64,000 nucleotides of DNA from NCBI RefSeq assembly GCF_041262565.1, contig NZ_JBGCCJ010000001.1:3596001-3660000 (forward strand), read 5' to 3'. Position 1 is the stretch's first letter. Every line of letters begins with the position of its first letter. The stretch comes from Leifsonia sp. EB41 (lineage in GTDB: Bacteria > Actinomycetota > Actinomycetes > Actinomycetales > Microbacteriaceae). Both the position numbers and the translations under genes were made by a program. This document shows positions 41,609 through 50,086 of the stretch, one piece after another. Below the pieces are notes generated by a model. It was not told the DNA's origin, did no database searches, and saw nothing but the letters and a program-made list of their open reading frames with translations.

Positions 41609-42177
41609 CAGTGCTCCTTCACTCGTTCGAGGTCGTGCCGTTCGTCGATGTCCGCGACCGCGTCGCGGTGGGCGCGGACGGTCGGAAGGCCGAGGTGGCC
41701 GATCAGTGCGCGGGCGGGCCGCCCGGCGGTGCCGCCGGTGGCCTCCAGCTCATCGAGCTGCGTCCGGAGCGCCGCGACCGGGACGCGCGCGAGCAGCCAC
41801 TGCGCATTGCCGTCCTGGTCGGCGAGCACGCCCGACTCGATGGCGTGCAGCGCGGCGACGGCGAGGGCCGGTCGTGCAAGATCTGCCGAGACGATGAGCG
41901 TCTCGGTGGTCGTCTCAGGCAGCGCCGCGACGCCCGCCGCGATGCCGGCGCACGGCCCGCCCCACCGCGGATACTCGGACACGGTCACGACCCCGCGCGG
42001 CACGGTCTCGTTGGTCGCGGACACCAGGACGACCGTCGCGCAGCCGCTGACAGCCTCCATCGTCCGCTGCAGCAGTGTGCGGCCGTCGATCTCGGCCAGC
42101 AGCTTGTCGCTGCCGAAACGCGACGAGCGGCCGCCGGCGATGACGATGGCGGCGGGCGGCGGGGGAGGGAGAGCCAC
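41608..42177 (-). CDS. MobA-like molybdenum cofactor nucleotidyltransferase
   Basis: A 189-residue NTP-transferase. The nucleotide-binding signature is AIVIAGGRSSRFGSDKLLAEIDG, close to the MobA pattern AGG-x-S-x-R-x-G-x-DK. PRWGGPCAGIAAG is a second family motif. The metal-binding region reads VSADLARPAL, rather than the usual DMP, but keeps the Asp. It should attach GMP or CMP to molybdopterin. It is followed by DUF6457 in the same operon. No molybdoenzyme or other cofactor gene is in the window. Confidence 0.82.
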   Translation of the reverse strand: MALPPPPPAAIVIAGGRSSRFGSDKLLAEIDGRTLLQRTMEAVSGCATVVLVSATNETVPRGVVTVSEYPRWGGPCAGIAAGVAALPETTTETLIVSADLARPALAVAALHAIESGVLADQDGNAQWLLARVPVAALRTQLDELEATGGTAGRPARALIGHLGLPTVRAHRDAVADIDERHDLERVKEH

Positions 42178-42255
42178 GGGGTCCAGCCTGCCACGGTCGG
42201 GGTGGGGGTGCGAGTCGCCGGAGCCGTTTCCCTACCGTTCGGTATTGTTCTGGAC

Positions 42256-42492
42256 ATGCTCTCTGGACTCACCGGTTGGCACGTGATGGTCGTGCTGTCG
42301 TTCTGGATCGTGCCGTTCGTGCTGTGGCTGATCGCGATCGTGCAGATCGCGAAGTCGAAGGCCGCGGCCGGGCCGGTGGTCGCGTGGGTGGTGCTCGTGA
42401 CGCTGATCCCGGTCGTGGGCGCGATCGTGTGGTTCGCGATCGGGCGGCGGTCGCTGCGCGACAGCGGTTCGGCGGGCGGGGCGGCGGGCTAG
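42256..42492 (+). CDS. PLDc_N-domain small membrane protein
   Basis: A 78-residue protein from the ATG at 42256. Two helices with the PLDc_N (phospholipase D nuclease N-terminal) signature: FWIVPFVLWLIAIVQIAKSKAA followed by VAWVVLVTLIPVVGAIVWFAIGRR. Such stand-alone domains are common in actinobacteria and of unknown role. It is convergent with, and overlaps by four bases, the DUF2510 gene. Confidence 0.75.
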   Translation: MLSGLTGWHVMVVLSFWIVPFVLWLIAIVQIAKSKAAAGPVVAWVVLVTLIPVVGAIVWFAIGRRSLRDSGSAGGAAG

Positions 42493-43025
42493 CCGCTCAC
42501 GCGGGGCAGGATGACCTGGCTGATGTAGTACAGCATCCACAGCACGAAGAACGCGGCGCCGATGCAGCCCAGGACGAGTCCGGCCGTGGCCCGACCGCGG
42601 CCGGAGTCCGCGATGCCGGCTCGCTCCATCTGCTCGGCCGTGGTGCGCGACTGCGCGCCGAACGTGATCGCGAGGATCGACGGCAGCGCGAACGGGTTGA
42701 TGACCAGGCAGATGATCCCCCAGACGAGCGCCCGGGTCGCCTTGCTGTTCTTCGGGGGAACGGCGACGACGTACTGCGGGCCCGCGTACGGGGACTGCGA
42801 CTGAAGGGGAACGTACCCGTTCGGATCGCGATACGAGGTCTGGAAGTCGGCTGCCTGCGAAGCGACCCCGTAGCCGGCCGCCTGGCTGCCGGCGCCGGCG
42901 AAGGGCGACGTGCTGACCGGCGCGGGCTCGTGCGGGGCGGTGTGCTCCGTCCACGCAGCGCCGTCCCAGTAGCGGACGATTCCCGGGGAGACAGGGTCGG
43001 CGTACCAGCCGGCGGGAGGGTTCAT
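42489..43025 (-). CDS. DUF2510/DUF4190 membrane protein
   Basis: A 178-residue protein from the ATG at 43025, with AAAGG upstream. The N-terminal DUF2510 motif is PAGWYADPVSPGIVRYWDGAAWTEHTAP. A Pro/Ser/Gln-rich linker (about residues 33-85) leads to two helices in a DUF4190-type unit (LVWGIICLVINPFALPSILAITFG, ATAGLVLGCIGAAFFVLWMLYY). DUF2510 domains face the cytoplasm and occur widely in actinobacterial envelope proteins. Function unknown. Confidence 0.8.
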   Translation of the reverse strand: MNPPAGWYADPVSPGIVRYWDGAAWTEHTAPHEPAPVSTSPFAGAGSQAAGYGVASQAADFQTSYRDPNGYVPLQSQSPYAGPQYVVAVPPKNSKATRALVWGIICLVINPFALPSILAITFGAQSRTTAEQMERAGIADSGRGRATAGLVLGCIGAAFFVLWMLYYISQVILPRVSG

Positions 43026-43183
43026 GGGGGTGCCTTTCCTGTCTCGGTTCAGACCGCGAGGCAGGTGCGGGGGGTCTTTCTCGGGTCGGGTGAGAGCAGA
43101 CTACCGAGAAGCCGACCGTTCGGTTTGGAATCGCCCCTGGATTGGGGTGAGTGTGCGCTGAGAACCCTCCCGAATCCGCCCTG

Positions 43184-43208
43184 AACGATATATCGTTAAC
43201 TATCGTTA
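43184..43208. promoter_or_regulatory. Operator upstream of the PadR gene
   Basis: The perfect 14-base palindrome AACGATATATCGTT (43184-43197) overlaps a direct repeat TATCGTTA at 43191-43198 and 43201-43208, spaced ten bases apart. Located 33 bases before the PadR start, it is a likely autoregulatory PadR site covering the promoter. Confidence 0.6.
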
Positions 43209-43241
43209 CCGACTCACCCGATCCTTATCAGGAGGCACATC

Positions 43242-43838
43242 ATGAGCGGAACATTCACCGGTGGTGGCGGCTGGGGCAACATGAATGCCGACGGTCTCTT
43301 CCAGGCGTTCGACCAGCTCCGGTCGCAGTTCGAGAAGAAGGTCGGCACGCGGATGGGGCGCGGCGACGTCCGTTCCGCCGTGCTCGCGCTGCTGGCCGAG
43401 AAGCCCATGCACGGGTACCAGATCATCCGGGAGATCGAGGAGCGCAGCGGCGGGAGCTGGAAGCCGTCCGCCGGGTCCGTGTATCCGACCCTCCAGCTGC
43501 TGGCCGACGAGGGGCTCATCACGGCCGAGGAGTCCAACGGGCGCAAGACGTATGCGCTCACCGAGGAGGGCAAGGCAGCGGCCGAGGAGGCCGGCCCTGC
43601 CCCGTGGGCGCCTGAGGAGAAGAGCGAGACCACGAGCCCGCCCTGGGGTCCGGGCAACTGGAGCGGCGGGCACAACCCGTTCGACTCCGAGCTTCCGAAG
43701 GCCGGCATGGCGCTCGCGCAGGCCGCCGCCCAGGTGCGGCGCACGGGAACGCCCGAGCAGGTGAAGGAGGCCGCCGCGGTCCTCGACGAGGCGCGACGGA
43801 AGCTGTACTCGATCCTCGCCCAGGACGCCCAGGACTGA
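43242..43838 (+). CDS. PadR-family transcriptional regulator
   Basis: A 198-residue regulator from the ATG at 43242, six bases after AGGAGG. The winged helix (about residues 40-115) shows GDVRSAVLALLAEKPMHGYQIIREIEERSGGSWKPSAGSVYPTL and LADEGLITAEESNGRKTYALTEEGK. The C-terminal helical part (about 150-198) is for dimerisation. It probably represses itself and the ABC1-kinase gene that starts four bases after its stop, through the palindrome at 43184-43208. Confidence 0.92.
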   Translation: MSGTFTGGGGWGNMNADGLFQAFDQLRSQFEKKVGTRMGRGDVRSAVLALLAEKPMHGYQIIREIEERSGGSWKPSAGSVYPTLQLLADEGLITAEESNGRKTYALTEEGKAAAEEAGPAPWAPEEKSETTSPPWGPGNWSGGHNPFDSELPKAGMALAQAAAQVRRTGTPEQVKEAAAVLDEARRKLYSILAQDAQD

Positions 43839-43842
43839 GCGG

Positions 43843-45609
43843 GTGGCGGCGCCCGACGCGGCCGGATCAGGCGCGACGACGACACCAGGCACGAACACCA
43901 GGACAGCAGCAGTAGCGGGCTCCGGCAACACCAGGGCCCGCTACCGCCGCATCCTGCGGTTCGCCGCGGCCAACCTCATCCACATCTGGTGGTACGACCT
44001 CTTCCTTCCTCGCATCGGGCTGGGCCGCTTCAGTGAGCGCGGGCGGACCAAGCGGCTCACCGCGTTCGCGCGGCGGTTCCACGACCTCGCCGTCGAGCTC
44101 GGCGGGCTCATGATCAAGGTCGGGCAGTTCATGTCGTCGCGGCTCGACGTCCTCCCTCCGGAGATCACGAAAGAGCTCGAAGGGCTGCAGGACGAGGTGC
44201 CCGCGGTCCCGTTCGACGCCATCAGGCGGCTCGCGGAGGCGGAGCTCGGGATGCCGCTGGAGCGCGTCTTCGACAGCATCGACCCGGTTCCCGTCGCGGC
44301 GGCCTCCCTCGGGCAGGCGCACCGGGCGCGGCTCGCGGAGCAGGACAGAAGCGACACCGGGCTCGACACGGTCGTGGTCAAGGTGCAGCGGCCGGGCATC
44401 GACGCGATCGTCGACGTCGACCTCGCCGCGCTGCGGCGAGTGGGCGGCTGGCTGAAGCGGGTGCGCGTGGTGGCCGACCGGGTGGACATGCCGGCGCTGG
44501 TGGAGGAGTTCGCGGCGACGAGCCTGGAGGAGATCGACTACCTCCACGAGGCCAGGAGCGCGGCGCGGTTCGCGGAGGACTTCACCCACGACCCGCGCGT
44601 GGCGGTCCCGGAGGTCGTCTGGGAGCGCACCACGCGCCGCGTGCTCACGCTCGAGGACGTGACGGCGATCAAGATCACCGATGTGCAGGCGCTGCGAGCC
44701 GCAGGCATCGACCCGGCGCACGTGGCGCCGGTGTTCGCCTCCGTGATGTTCGACCAGCTCTTCACGAACGGGTTCTTCCACGCCGACCCGCACCCGGGCA
44801 ACATCTTCGTCACGCCCGATCCCGCGCTCGCCGCCGACGGGATGGACGTGACCACCGCGCACCCGTGGAAGCTGACGTTCATCGACTTCGGGATGATGGG
44901 GGAGGTCCCCGAGGGAACGCGGCGCGGCCTCCGCAAGCTGCTCATCGCGGCGGCGGGGCGCGACGGCAAGGGGCTCGTGGACGCGATGCGCGACGTCGGG
45001 GTGCTGCTGCCGACCTCCGACACGTCCGAGCTCGAGCGGGCGATGACCCAGCTCTTCGCGCGGTTCGGCGGGATGGGGTTCGCGCAGCTCCGGGAGGTCG
45101 ACCAGCGGGAGTTCCGCGACTTCGCCATCCAGTTCGGCGACGTGATCCGGTCGCTGCCGTTCCAGCTTCCGGAGCACTTCCTCCTCATCGTGCGGGCGAT
45201 GTCGCTGACCTCCGGGGTGAGCAGCGCGCTCGACCCGGAGTTCAACCTGTGGGACTCGATCGAGCCCTACGCGACGCAGCTGCTGCGCGACGAGAGCGGC
45301 AACATCGTGCAGGACGCGCTGAAGGAGGCCGCCTCGATCGCGGGCGTGGCCGTCCGGCTGCCGAAACGGCTCGACGGGCTGGTCAACCGCATCGAGGAGG
45401 GCAACTTCTCGGTGAAGACACCCGCGCTCGACCAGCGGATCGGGCGGCTCGAACGCGTCACCCGGCGGCTGATCGCGGCGGTGCTGTTCAGCGGGTTCCT
45501 GGTCGCGGGTGCCGTGCTGCTGCCGACGGTGCTGCCGTTCGGCATCGTGCTGATGAGCGTCTCGGCGGTGCCGTTGGTCTACGTGCTCGTGGGCGGTCGC
45601 CGGCACTAG
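43843..45609 (+). CDS. ABC1/UbiB-family atypical kinase
   Basis: A 588-residue protein from the GTG at 43843. UbiB hallmarks: the KxGQ motif in LGGLMIKVGQFMSSRLDVLPPEI, the alanine-rich loop PVAAASLGQAHRA, the lysine in VVVKVQRPG, FFHADPHPGNIF, and the DFG equivalent FIDFGMMGEVP. Two C-terminal helices (LIAAVLFSGFLVAGAVLL, VLPFGIVLMSVSAVPLVYVLV) anchor it in the membrane. The family supports isoprenoid-quinone synthesis or lipid homeostasis; actinobacteria generally use menaquinone, so the target here is open. It forms an operon with PadR. Confidence 0.92.
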   Translation: MAAPDAAGSGATTTPGTNTRTAAVAGSGNTRARYRRILRFAAANLIHIWWYDLFLPRIGLGRFSERGRTKRLTAFARRFHDLAVELGGLMIKVGQFMSSRLDVLPPEITKELEGLQDEVPAVPFDAIRRLAEAELGMPLERVFDSIDPVPVAAASLGQAHRARLAEQDRSDTGLDTVVVKVQRPGIDAIVDVDLAALRRVGGWLKRVRVVADRVDMPALVEEFAATSLEEIDYLHEARSAARFAEDFTHDPRVAVPEVVWERTTRRVLTLEDVTAIKITDVQALRAAGIDPAHVAPVFASVMFDQLFTNGFFHADPHPGNIFVTPDPALAADGMDVTTAHPWKLTFIDFGMMGEVPEGTRRGLRKLLIAAAGRDGKGLVDAMRDVGVLLPTSDTSELERAMTQLFARFGGMGFAQLREVDQREFRDFAIQFGDVIRSLPFQLPEHFLLIVRAMSLTSGVSSALDPEFNLWDSIEPYATQLLRDESGNIVQDALKEAASIAGVAVRLPKRLDGLVNRIEEGNFSVKTPALDQRIGRLERVTRRLIAAVLFSGFLVAGAVLLPTVLPFGIVLMSVSAVPLVYVLVGGRRH

Positions 45610-45619
45610 CCCGCAGCGC

Positions 45620-45676
45620 CGAGGGGCACGTAAACGCCCCTAAAACCGTGCTTTAAGGGCGTTTACGTGCCCCTCG
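45620..45676. terminator. 20-base palindrome, bidirectional terminator
   Basis: Perfect 20-base arms at 45620-45639 and 45657-45676 around a 17-base loop that includes a further TAAA/TTTA pairing. It lies between the convergent ABC1 kinase and SDR genes, ten bases after the kinase stop. A bidirectional terminator is likely. There is no long T tract outside the stem. Confidence 0.7.
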
Positions 45677-45693
45677 ACAGTGGTAAGTGCGGG

Positions 45694-46539
45694 TCAGGCG
45701 GTGGTGACCCAGTGGCGAGTGACCGCCTGGACGTGGGCGCCGTCGAGGTCGGCGAGCTTGACGCCAGCGAAGCGGCGCGCCGCCTCCGAGGTCTGCACCC
45801 GCGCGGGAGGCTCGGCGGCGGTCAGCGTCTCCACGATCACCTCGGCCACGCCCTCCGGGGTCTGCGCCGCGGCCGGGTCGAACGCGGCGGCGGTGCGGGC
45901 GAGGTACGCGTTCAGTGCGCCCTCGTACGGCGTCCCCGCCACGGCCGGCGGCTCCTGCGCCTGCACGCTCGCGACGAACTCGGTCGTCACGGCGCCGGGC
46001 TCGACCACGCTCACGCGGACGCCGACGGTCGCGGCGACCGGGGTCAGCGACTCCATGAAGCCCTCGACGGCGAACTTCGCGGCGCAGTAGGCCTCGTTGA
46101 ACGGCTGGCCCACAACGCCGCCGACGCTGGAGACGGTGACGACGCGGCCGCCGCTCTCGCGCAGCAGGGGCAGGGCGGCCTTGGTGACGGCGACGACGCC
46201 GAAGAAGTTGACCTCCATTACGGCGCGCACGTCGTCGACGGACTCCAGCTCCACCGTCCCGAGATGCCCGGAGCCGGCGTTGTTGAGGAGGGCGTCGAGG
46301 CGGCCGTAGGTCGACCGGATGTGGTCGAGGCAGGCCTCGATGGAGGCGGGCGACGTCACATCCAGCGGCTGCAGGTCGAGCGAGACGCCGGCGGCATCCG
46401 CTGCCGCCTGCAGCGCGGATGCCTTGCCGAGGTCGCGCATCGTGGCCACGACGGTGAAGCCGTGGCGGGCGGCGGCGACCGCGGTCGCGAGGCCGATGCC
46501 GGAGGACGTTCCGGAGACGAGCAGAATCGATTCGGTCAC
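45694..46539 (-). CDS. Short-chain dehydrogenase/reductase
   Basis: A 281-residue classical SDR from the GTG at 46539, with GGGAGG eight bases upstream. The cofactor motif is LVSGTSSGIGLATA, the structural NNAG is in ALLNNAGSGHLG, and the catalytic Ser, Tyr and Lys lie in VVTVSSVGG and EAYCAAKFAVEG. The arginine in VATMRDLGK suggests NADP preference. The substrate is unknown. A TTGACACTGAGTGCCAA palindrome lies in its promoter region, shared with the divergent glycosidase. Confidence 0.9.
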   Translation of the reverse strand: MTESILLVSGTSSGIGLATAVAAARHGFTVVATMRDLGKASALQAAADAAGVSLDLQPLDVTSPASIEACLDHIRSTYGRLDALLNNAGSGHLGTVELESVDDVRAVMEVNFFGVVAVTKAALPLLRESGGRVVTVSSVGGVVGQPFNEAYCAAKFAVEGFMESLTPVAATVGVRVSVVEPGAVTTEFVASVQAQEPPAVAGTPYEGALNAYLARTAAAFDPAAAQTPEGVAEVIVETLTAAEPPARVQTSEAARRFAGVKLADLDGAHVQAVTRHWVTTA

Positions 46540-46565
46540 GGTTTCATCCTCCCACCCCGCGCAAC

Positions 46566-46582
46566 TTGACACTGAGTGCCAA
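46566..46582. promoter_or_regulatory. TetR-type operator between SDR and glycosidase genes
   Basis: TTGACACT-G-AGTGCCAA is a 17-base inverted repeat with one mismatch per arm (A versus G at position 4). It sits 27 bases upstream of the SDR start. Its form is typical of TetR-family sites. No TetR gene adjoins it, so the binder would be encoded elsewhere. Confidence 0.5.
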
Positions 46583-46647
46583 ATAAAGGATTCTGTGCTG
46601 GCTGCCAACGTCGGCATGCGCCTGAAGCCTTGACACGATGGAGTGCC

Positions 46648-48984
46648 ATGAAGTCGGTCCGCCGTCCCCTTGTCGCGGTCTCCGCCGCGCTGGTCCTGGT
46701 CGTCCTCCAGGCCGTCCTCGACCCGACCGGGCTGCTCGCGCTGGTCGGCTGGTCGGGGGCGCAGCCCTCCGCGGCTGCGGGCGTCTGGCCGTTCGCCCCT
46801 TATCTGGTCTTCCTCCCCGTCCTGCTCGGGATGACGTGGTGGACGGCGCTCCGCGCCGGCGAGCGGTACTGGACGCTGGTGGCGGGGATCGTGCTGGCGG
46901 TCCTGCTCGCGCAGGCGGCGGCCGCGCTCGTGATGACGTGGAACCTCGCGGTCAGCGCGTGGGCGGCGGGCTACGTGACGGCGAAGGCAGTGCCCGCCGC
47001 CCTTCTCGTGGCGGCTTTCGCACGGTGGTTCGGCGGCCCGACCCGACGGGTCGTGCACCGCTGCGGGCCGCCGTGGATCCCTGCCGCGCTCGTCGCCGCG
47101 GCAGCCCCGCTGCTCGCGGGCGTGTGGTGGACGAGTCCTGCCTACGCTCCCGGCGTCCCGGTGGCGCGCCCCGACCACGGGCCGCTGTCGGTGATCCTCG
47201 CCGTGCTGCTGATCGCGTTCGCGACGGTGCTGTGCCTGAACTGGATGCGGCGGCGCGTCCCCGGCGTCCTTGGCGGCTGGCTTGCCGCGCTGGTCGCGGG
47301 CGGGCTGGTCGGGGTCGTGCAGGCGGTCGTCGCGTTCGCGGTCGACGGCGGGCTGAACGGCGACCTGTGGCCCGGGATGGCCGCCTACGTGGCGATCGCC
47401 GACGGACTCTCGTTCGGAGCGTGCGTCGGCTGGGTGGCGGGCGTCGGCGCGCTGGTCGTGGAGCGCATCCCGGCCGCGGGCCGCGTGCGCGTGGCTCAGG
47501 CGACGGCTGCGGCGATCGTCGTGATCGGCGTCGTGGTCGCGCTGGCCGTGCCATCGGCGGCGCCGGCGTCTGCGGCCGGTGCGAGGGCGGGTGAGGCTCC
47601 GGCCGGCTTCCTCCGCGCCTCCGGCCGGGTCATCACGGACGGCCGCGGCGACCAGGTGCTGCTGCGCGGCGTCAACGTCAACCAGCTCGTCGACTTCTAC
47701 CAGCCGACGAAGGGCGTGCCGGCGACCCGCCCGCTCACGGAGGCCGACTTCGCGGGGATCGCGTCGCAAGGCTTCGACGTGGTGCGGCTGAATCTGTCCT
47801 GGTCGGCGCTCGAACCGCAGCGCGGGGGGCTGTCGAGCAGCTACCTCCACACGATCGAGCAGGCCGTCGGCTGGGCCCGCGCGCACGGGATCTACATCGT
47901 GCTCGACATGCACCAGGACGGCTGGTGGAAGGGTGCGACCACCGCCGGGACGGACTGCCGGCCCGGCACCGACCCAATGTGGGGCTACGACGGCGCACCG
48001 GCCTGGGCGACCCTCACCGACGGCGCGCCGCGCTGCCAGTTCACCGGGCGCGACATCTCGCCGGCCGGCGACCGGGCGTTCCAGAACTTCTACTTCGACA
48101 CCGATGGCGTGCAGTCGGCGCTCGTCGCCACGTGGGGGAAGCTGGCGGCCGTGTTCCGCGACGACCCGACGGTCGCGGGCTACGACCTCCTGAACGAGCC
48201 GGGCTTCGGCGAGACCGCGCCGGTCACCACGTCGTACCTGCTCGGCCGGTTCTACGACCGGGCGATCGGGGCGATCCGCGCGGCCGGGTCGCAGCAGCTC
48301 GTGGTCGTGGAGCCGAGCATCCTCTGGTCGGGGCTCGGCTTCGACAGCGGGCCGACGCCCGGTTTCACGTCCGACCGCAACATCGTGTTCTCGCCGCACC
48401 TCTACGCGGAGTCGATCACGATGGACCGCTCGCTCGGCCTCCCGCCGATCGTCGGGCTGGACCGGCAGTTCACGCTCGCCCAGCGGGTCGCCGACGAGTA
48501 CGGGGCGCCGCTCTGGTCGGGGGAGTACGGCTACTGGGGCGACACCGCCGATGTGGACGCGCGCCTGGCCCGCTACGCGAAGGCGGAGGACGCGAACCGG
48601 CTCGGCAGCGCCTACTGGGTGTGGAAGCAGGCCTGCGGCGACCCGCAGAACGGCATCGGCAAGACCGGGGACGGCCTGATGGTGCAGGACTGCGCGACGG
48701 GAGGCGACGCCCCGCAGCGCGACGACCTCCTGCGCCTGCTCGGCCGCGCCTACCCGCGCTCGGCGCCGGGGACGGTGACGATGCTGACGGCGAACGGCGC
48801 AGACCTCCAGCTGGCCGGGTCGACGCAGAGCGCGAGCTGCGGGCTGGTGGTCTGGGTGCCGGGCACGGCGCGGCCGCACGTGCGCTCGACCGGGCTCACG
48901 AAGGTGCAGACGAGCGCGGCGCCGGGCGGCTGGCTGGTGAGCGGCTGCACCGCGTCCCGCTACACGCTCAACACGAACGGCTGA
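46648..48984 (+). CDS. Membrane-anchored GH5 glycosidase (endoglycoceramidase-like)
   Basis: A 778-residue protein from the ATG at 46648. Residues 1-325 hold about eight or nine transmembrane helices. A GH5 barrel follows at about 335-710: VLLRGVNVNQLVDF, VLDMHQDGWWKG, the acid/base Glu in YDLLNEPGFGE and the nucleophile Glu in LWSGEYGYWG. LDMHQD is characteristic of endoglycoceramidase/steryl-glucosidase-like GH5 members. A short beta domain closes the protein. The catalytic part should face outside, attacking glycolipids or glycans at the cell surface. The polytopic N-terminus is unusual for GH5. Confidence 0.88.
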   Translation: MKSVRRPLVAVSAALVLVVLQAVLDPTGLLALVGWSGAQPSAAAGVWPFAPYLVFLPVLLGMTWWTALRAGERYWTLVAGIVLAVLLAQAAAALVMTWNLAVSAWAAGYVTAKAVPAALLVAAFARWFGGPTRRVVHRCGPPWIPAALVAAAAPLLAGVWWTSPAYAPGVPVARPDHGPLSVILAVLLIAFATVLCLNWMRRRVPGVLGGWLAALVAGGLVGVVQAVVAFAVDGGLNGDLWPGMAAYVAIADGLSFGACVGWVAGVGALVVERIPAAGRVRVAQATAAAIVVIGVVVALAVPSAAPASAAGARAGEAPAGFLRASGRVITDGRGDQVLLRGVNVNQLVDFYQPTKGVPATRPLTEADFAGIASQGFDVVRLNLSWSALEPQRGGLSSSYLHTIEQAVGWARAHGIYIVLDMHQDGWWKGATTAGTDCRPGTDPMWGYDGAPAWATLTDGAPRCQFTGRDISPAGDRAFQNFYFDTDGVQSALVATWGKLAAVFRDDPTVAGYDLLNEPGFGETAPVTTSYLLGRFYDRAIGAIRAAGSQQLVVVEPSILWSGLGFDSGPTPGFTSDRNIVFSPHLYAESITMDRSLGLPPIVGLDRQFTLAQRVADEYGAPLWSGEYGYWGDTADVDARLARYAKAEDANRLGSAYWVWKQACGDPQNGIGKTGDGLMVQDCATGGDAPQRDDLLRLLGRAYPRSAPGTVTMLTANGADLQLAGSTQSASCGLVVWVPGTARPHVRSTGLTKVQTSAAPGGWLVSGCTASRYTLNTNG

Positions 48985-49001
48985 GGTTCGGCGTCAGCCG
49001 C

Positions 49002-49295
49002 TCACCGCTCCGGCAGGGTCACCCGCTCCCCGTCCCTGGTGAACCCGCGGGTGGCCTCGTCGTAGGTCGTGTGCGACCGTTTCGGCGACGAGTCGGCCGG
49101 CGGCGGCACGTCGGCGTGTTCGAGTGCGCGCAGGACGAGCGTCTCCACGAGGTGGGACGCCGTGGTGTGGCGGTGCAGTGCGATCCGGACGAGCGCGGCG
49201 TACTCCGGCTCGCTCAGGTGCAACTTGAGTGGGATGCCCCCGGGGATGGTGCCGGGGCCGAGGGCGGTGGGGCCGGTGGCGTTGGCTTCGCTCAT
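49002..49295 (-). CDS. Hypothetical protein with a possible ribbon-helix-helix
   Basis: A 97-residue product from the ATG at 49295. Residues 22-58 (PLKLHLSEPEYAALVRIALHRHTTASHLVETLVLRAL) have a strand then two helices with spacing like a ribbon-helix-helix DNA-binding protein. The rest is polar and proline-rich. No toxin partner is adjacent. Convergent with the glycosidase gene. Confidence 0.6.
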   Translation of the reverse strand: MSEANATGPTALGPGTIPGGIPLKLHLSEPEYAALVRIALHRHTTASHLVETLVLRALEHADVPPPADSSPKRSHTTYDEATRGFTRDGERVTLPER

Positions 49296-49484
49296 GTTCG
49301 GATTGTGCCTCCAACGGCACGGCCTTGGCTATTCCCGGGATTTTGTCCCCCGGGCGAGGGGGCACGACGTCTTGCCGCGCTCGCGACGGCTGGTGCATCA
49401 TGCGGCCACACGGTTCGGGGAGGTGCCGATGGCTAAGGCGCGGCGTCCTGGCTGTGCTGCGATGACGACTTTCGGGGGTGGGTC

Positions 49485-49757
49485 ATGGACGAGGCACACG
49501 ACATGTTCGTGGCCGTCCTCCTCTACCCGGACGACTCCGCGGAGAGCATCAGCAGGCGGCTCCCGATCGTGGGTGCGGGGCCTCCCGCGGTGATCAGAGC
49601 GGCGGCCGCGTTCGAGGGCGCCGCGGCGGTCGACGTGTTCCGCCTGGTGGACGCCAGCGCGTGGCCGGAGGCGGCGGCGTACCTCTACGAGGGGACGGTT
49701 CCGGGAACCCTGGAGGACGGCGACGGCGTCGAGCAGATGTCGACGCCCGACGACTGA
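49485..49757 (+). CDS. Hypothetical protein
   Basis: A 90-residue acidic product from the ATG at 49485, with only a weak G-rich site upstream. It reads as a soluble alpha/beta protein (MFVAVLLYPDDSAESISRRL; AAAVDVFRLVDASAWPEAAAYLYEG). No family recognised. It is convergent with 49763-50053. Confidence 0.45.
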   Translation: MDEAHDMFVAVLLYPDDSAESISRRLPIVGAGPPAVIRAAAAFEGAAAVDVFRLVDASAWPEAAAYLYEGTVPGTLEDGDGVEQMSTPDD

Positions 49758-49762
49758 GCGCG

Positions 49763-50053
49763 CTACCTGGTGTACTCGTACACGACCGCCGACCAGTGGT
49801 TCCCCAGCTCGTCCCAGGCCGAGTCGTCCATGTACGCCAGCCGGAACTGCAGGTTGAGCACCGGCCCCAGCACCTCCAGCACGTCGGGACGGAACGGCAT
49901 CTCCGGGGGCAGCCCGATCCCGAAGCTGTGGATGACGCTGTCGTCGGCGGCGCGCAGCCACACGCCCCAGCCGCGGTCGAGCGGCATCGCGACCACGCGG
50001 AAGACGTGCGCGGGGTCGTAGTCGGCGGGGAGCGCGTCCGGGAGGTCGGTCAT
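49763..50053 (-). CDS. Hypothetical protein
   Basis: A 96-residue product from the ATG at 50053. It has mixed strands and aromatic residues (HVFRVVAMPLDRGWGVWLRAADDSVIHSFG, LQFRLAYMDDSAWDELGNHWSAVVYEYTR). Soluble, acidic, with no signal. I do not recognise a domain. The start lacks a clear ribosome site, so the ATG at 50068 is an alternative. Confidence 0.55.
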   Translation of the reverse strand: MTDLPDALPADYDPAHVFRVVAMPLDRGWGVWLRAADDSVIHSFGIGLPPEMPFRPDVLEVLGPVLNLQFRLAYMDDSAWDELGNHWSAVVYEYTR

Positions 50054-50086
50054 GGGAACAAAATACACAGACGCCGTTCGACGCGC

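Noticed and set aside
46540-48879. Long open minus-strand frame opposite the GH5 gene, in frame with the SDR
   Set aside because: High-GC antisense artefact: composition is arginine/histidine-rich, and the SDR has its own GTG with a ribosome site at 46539.
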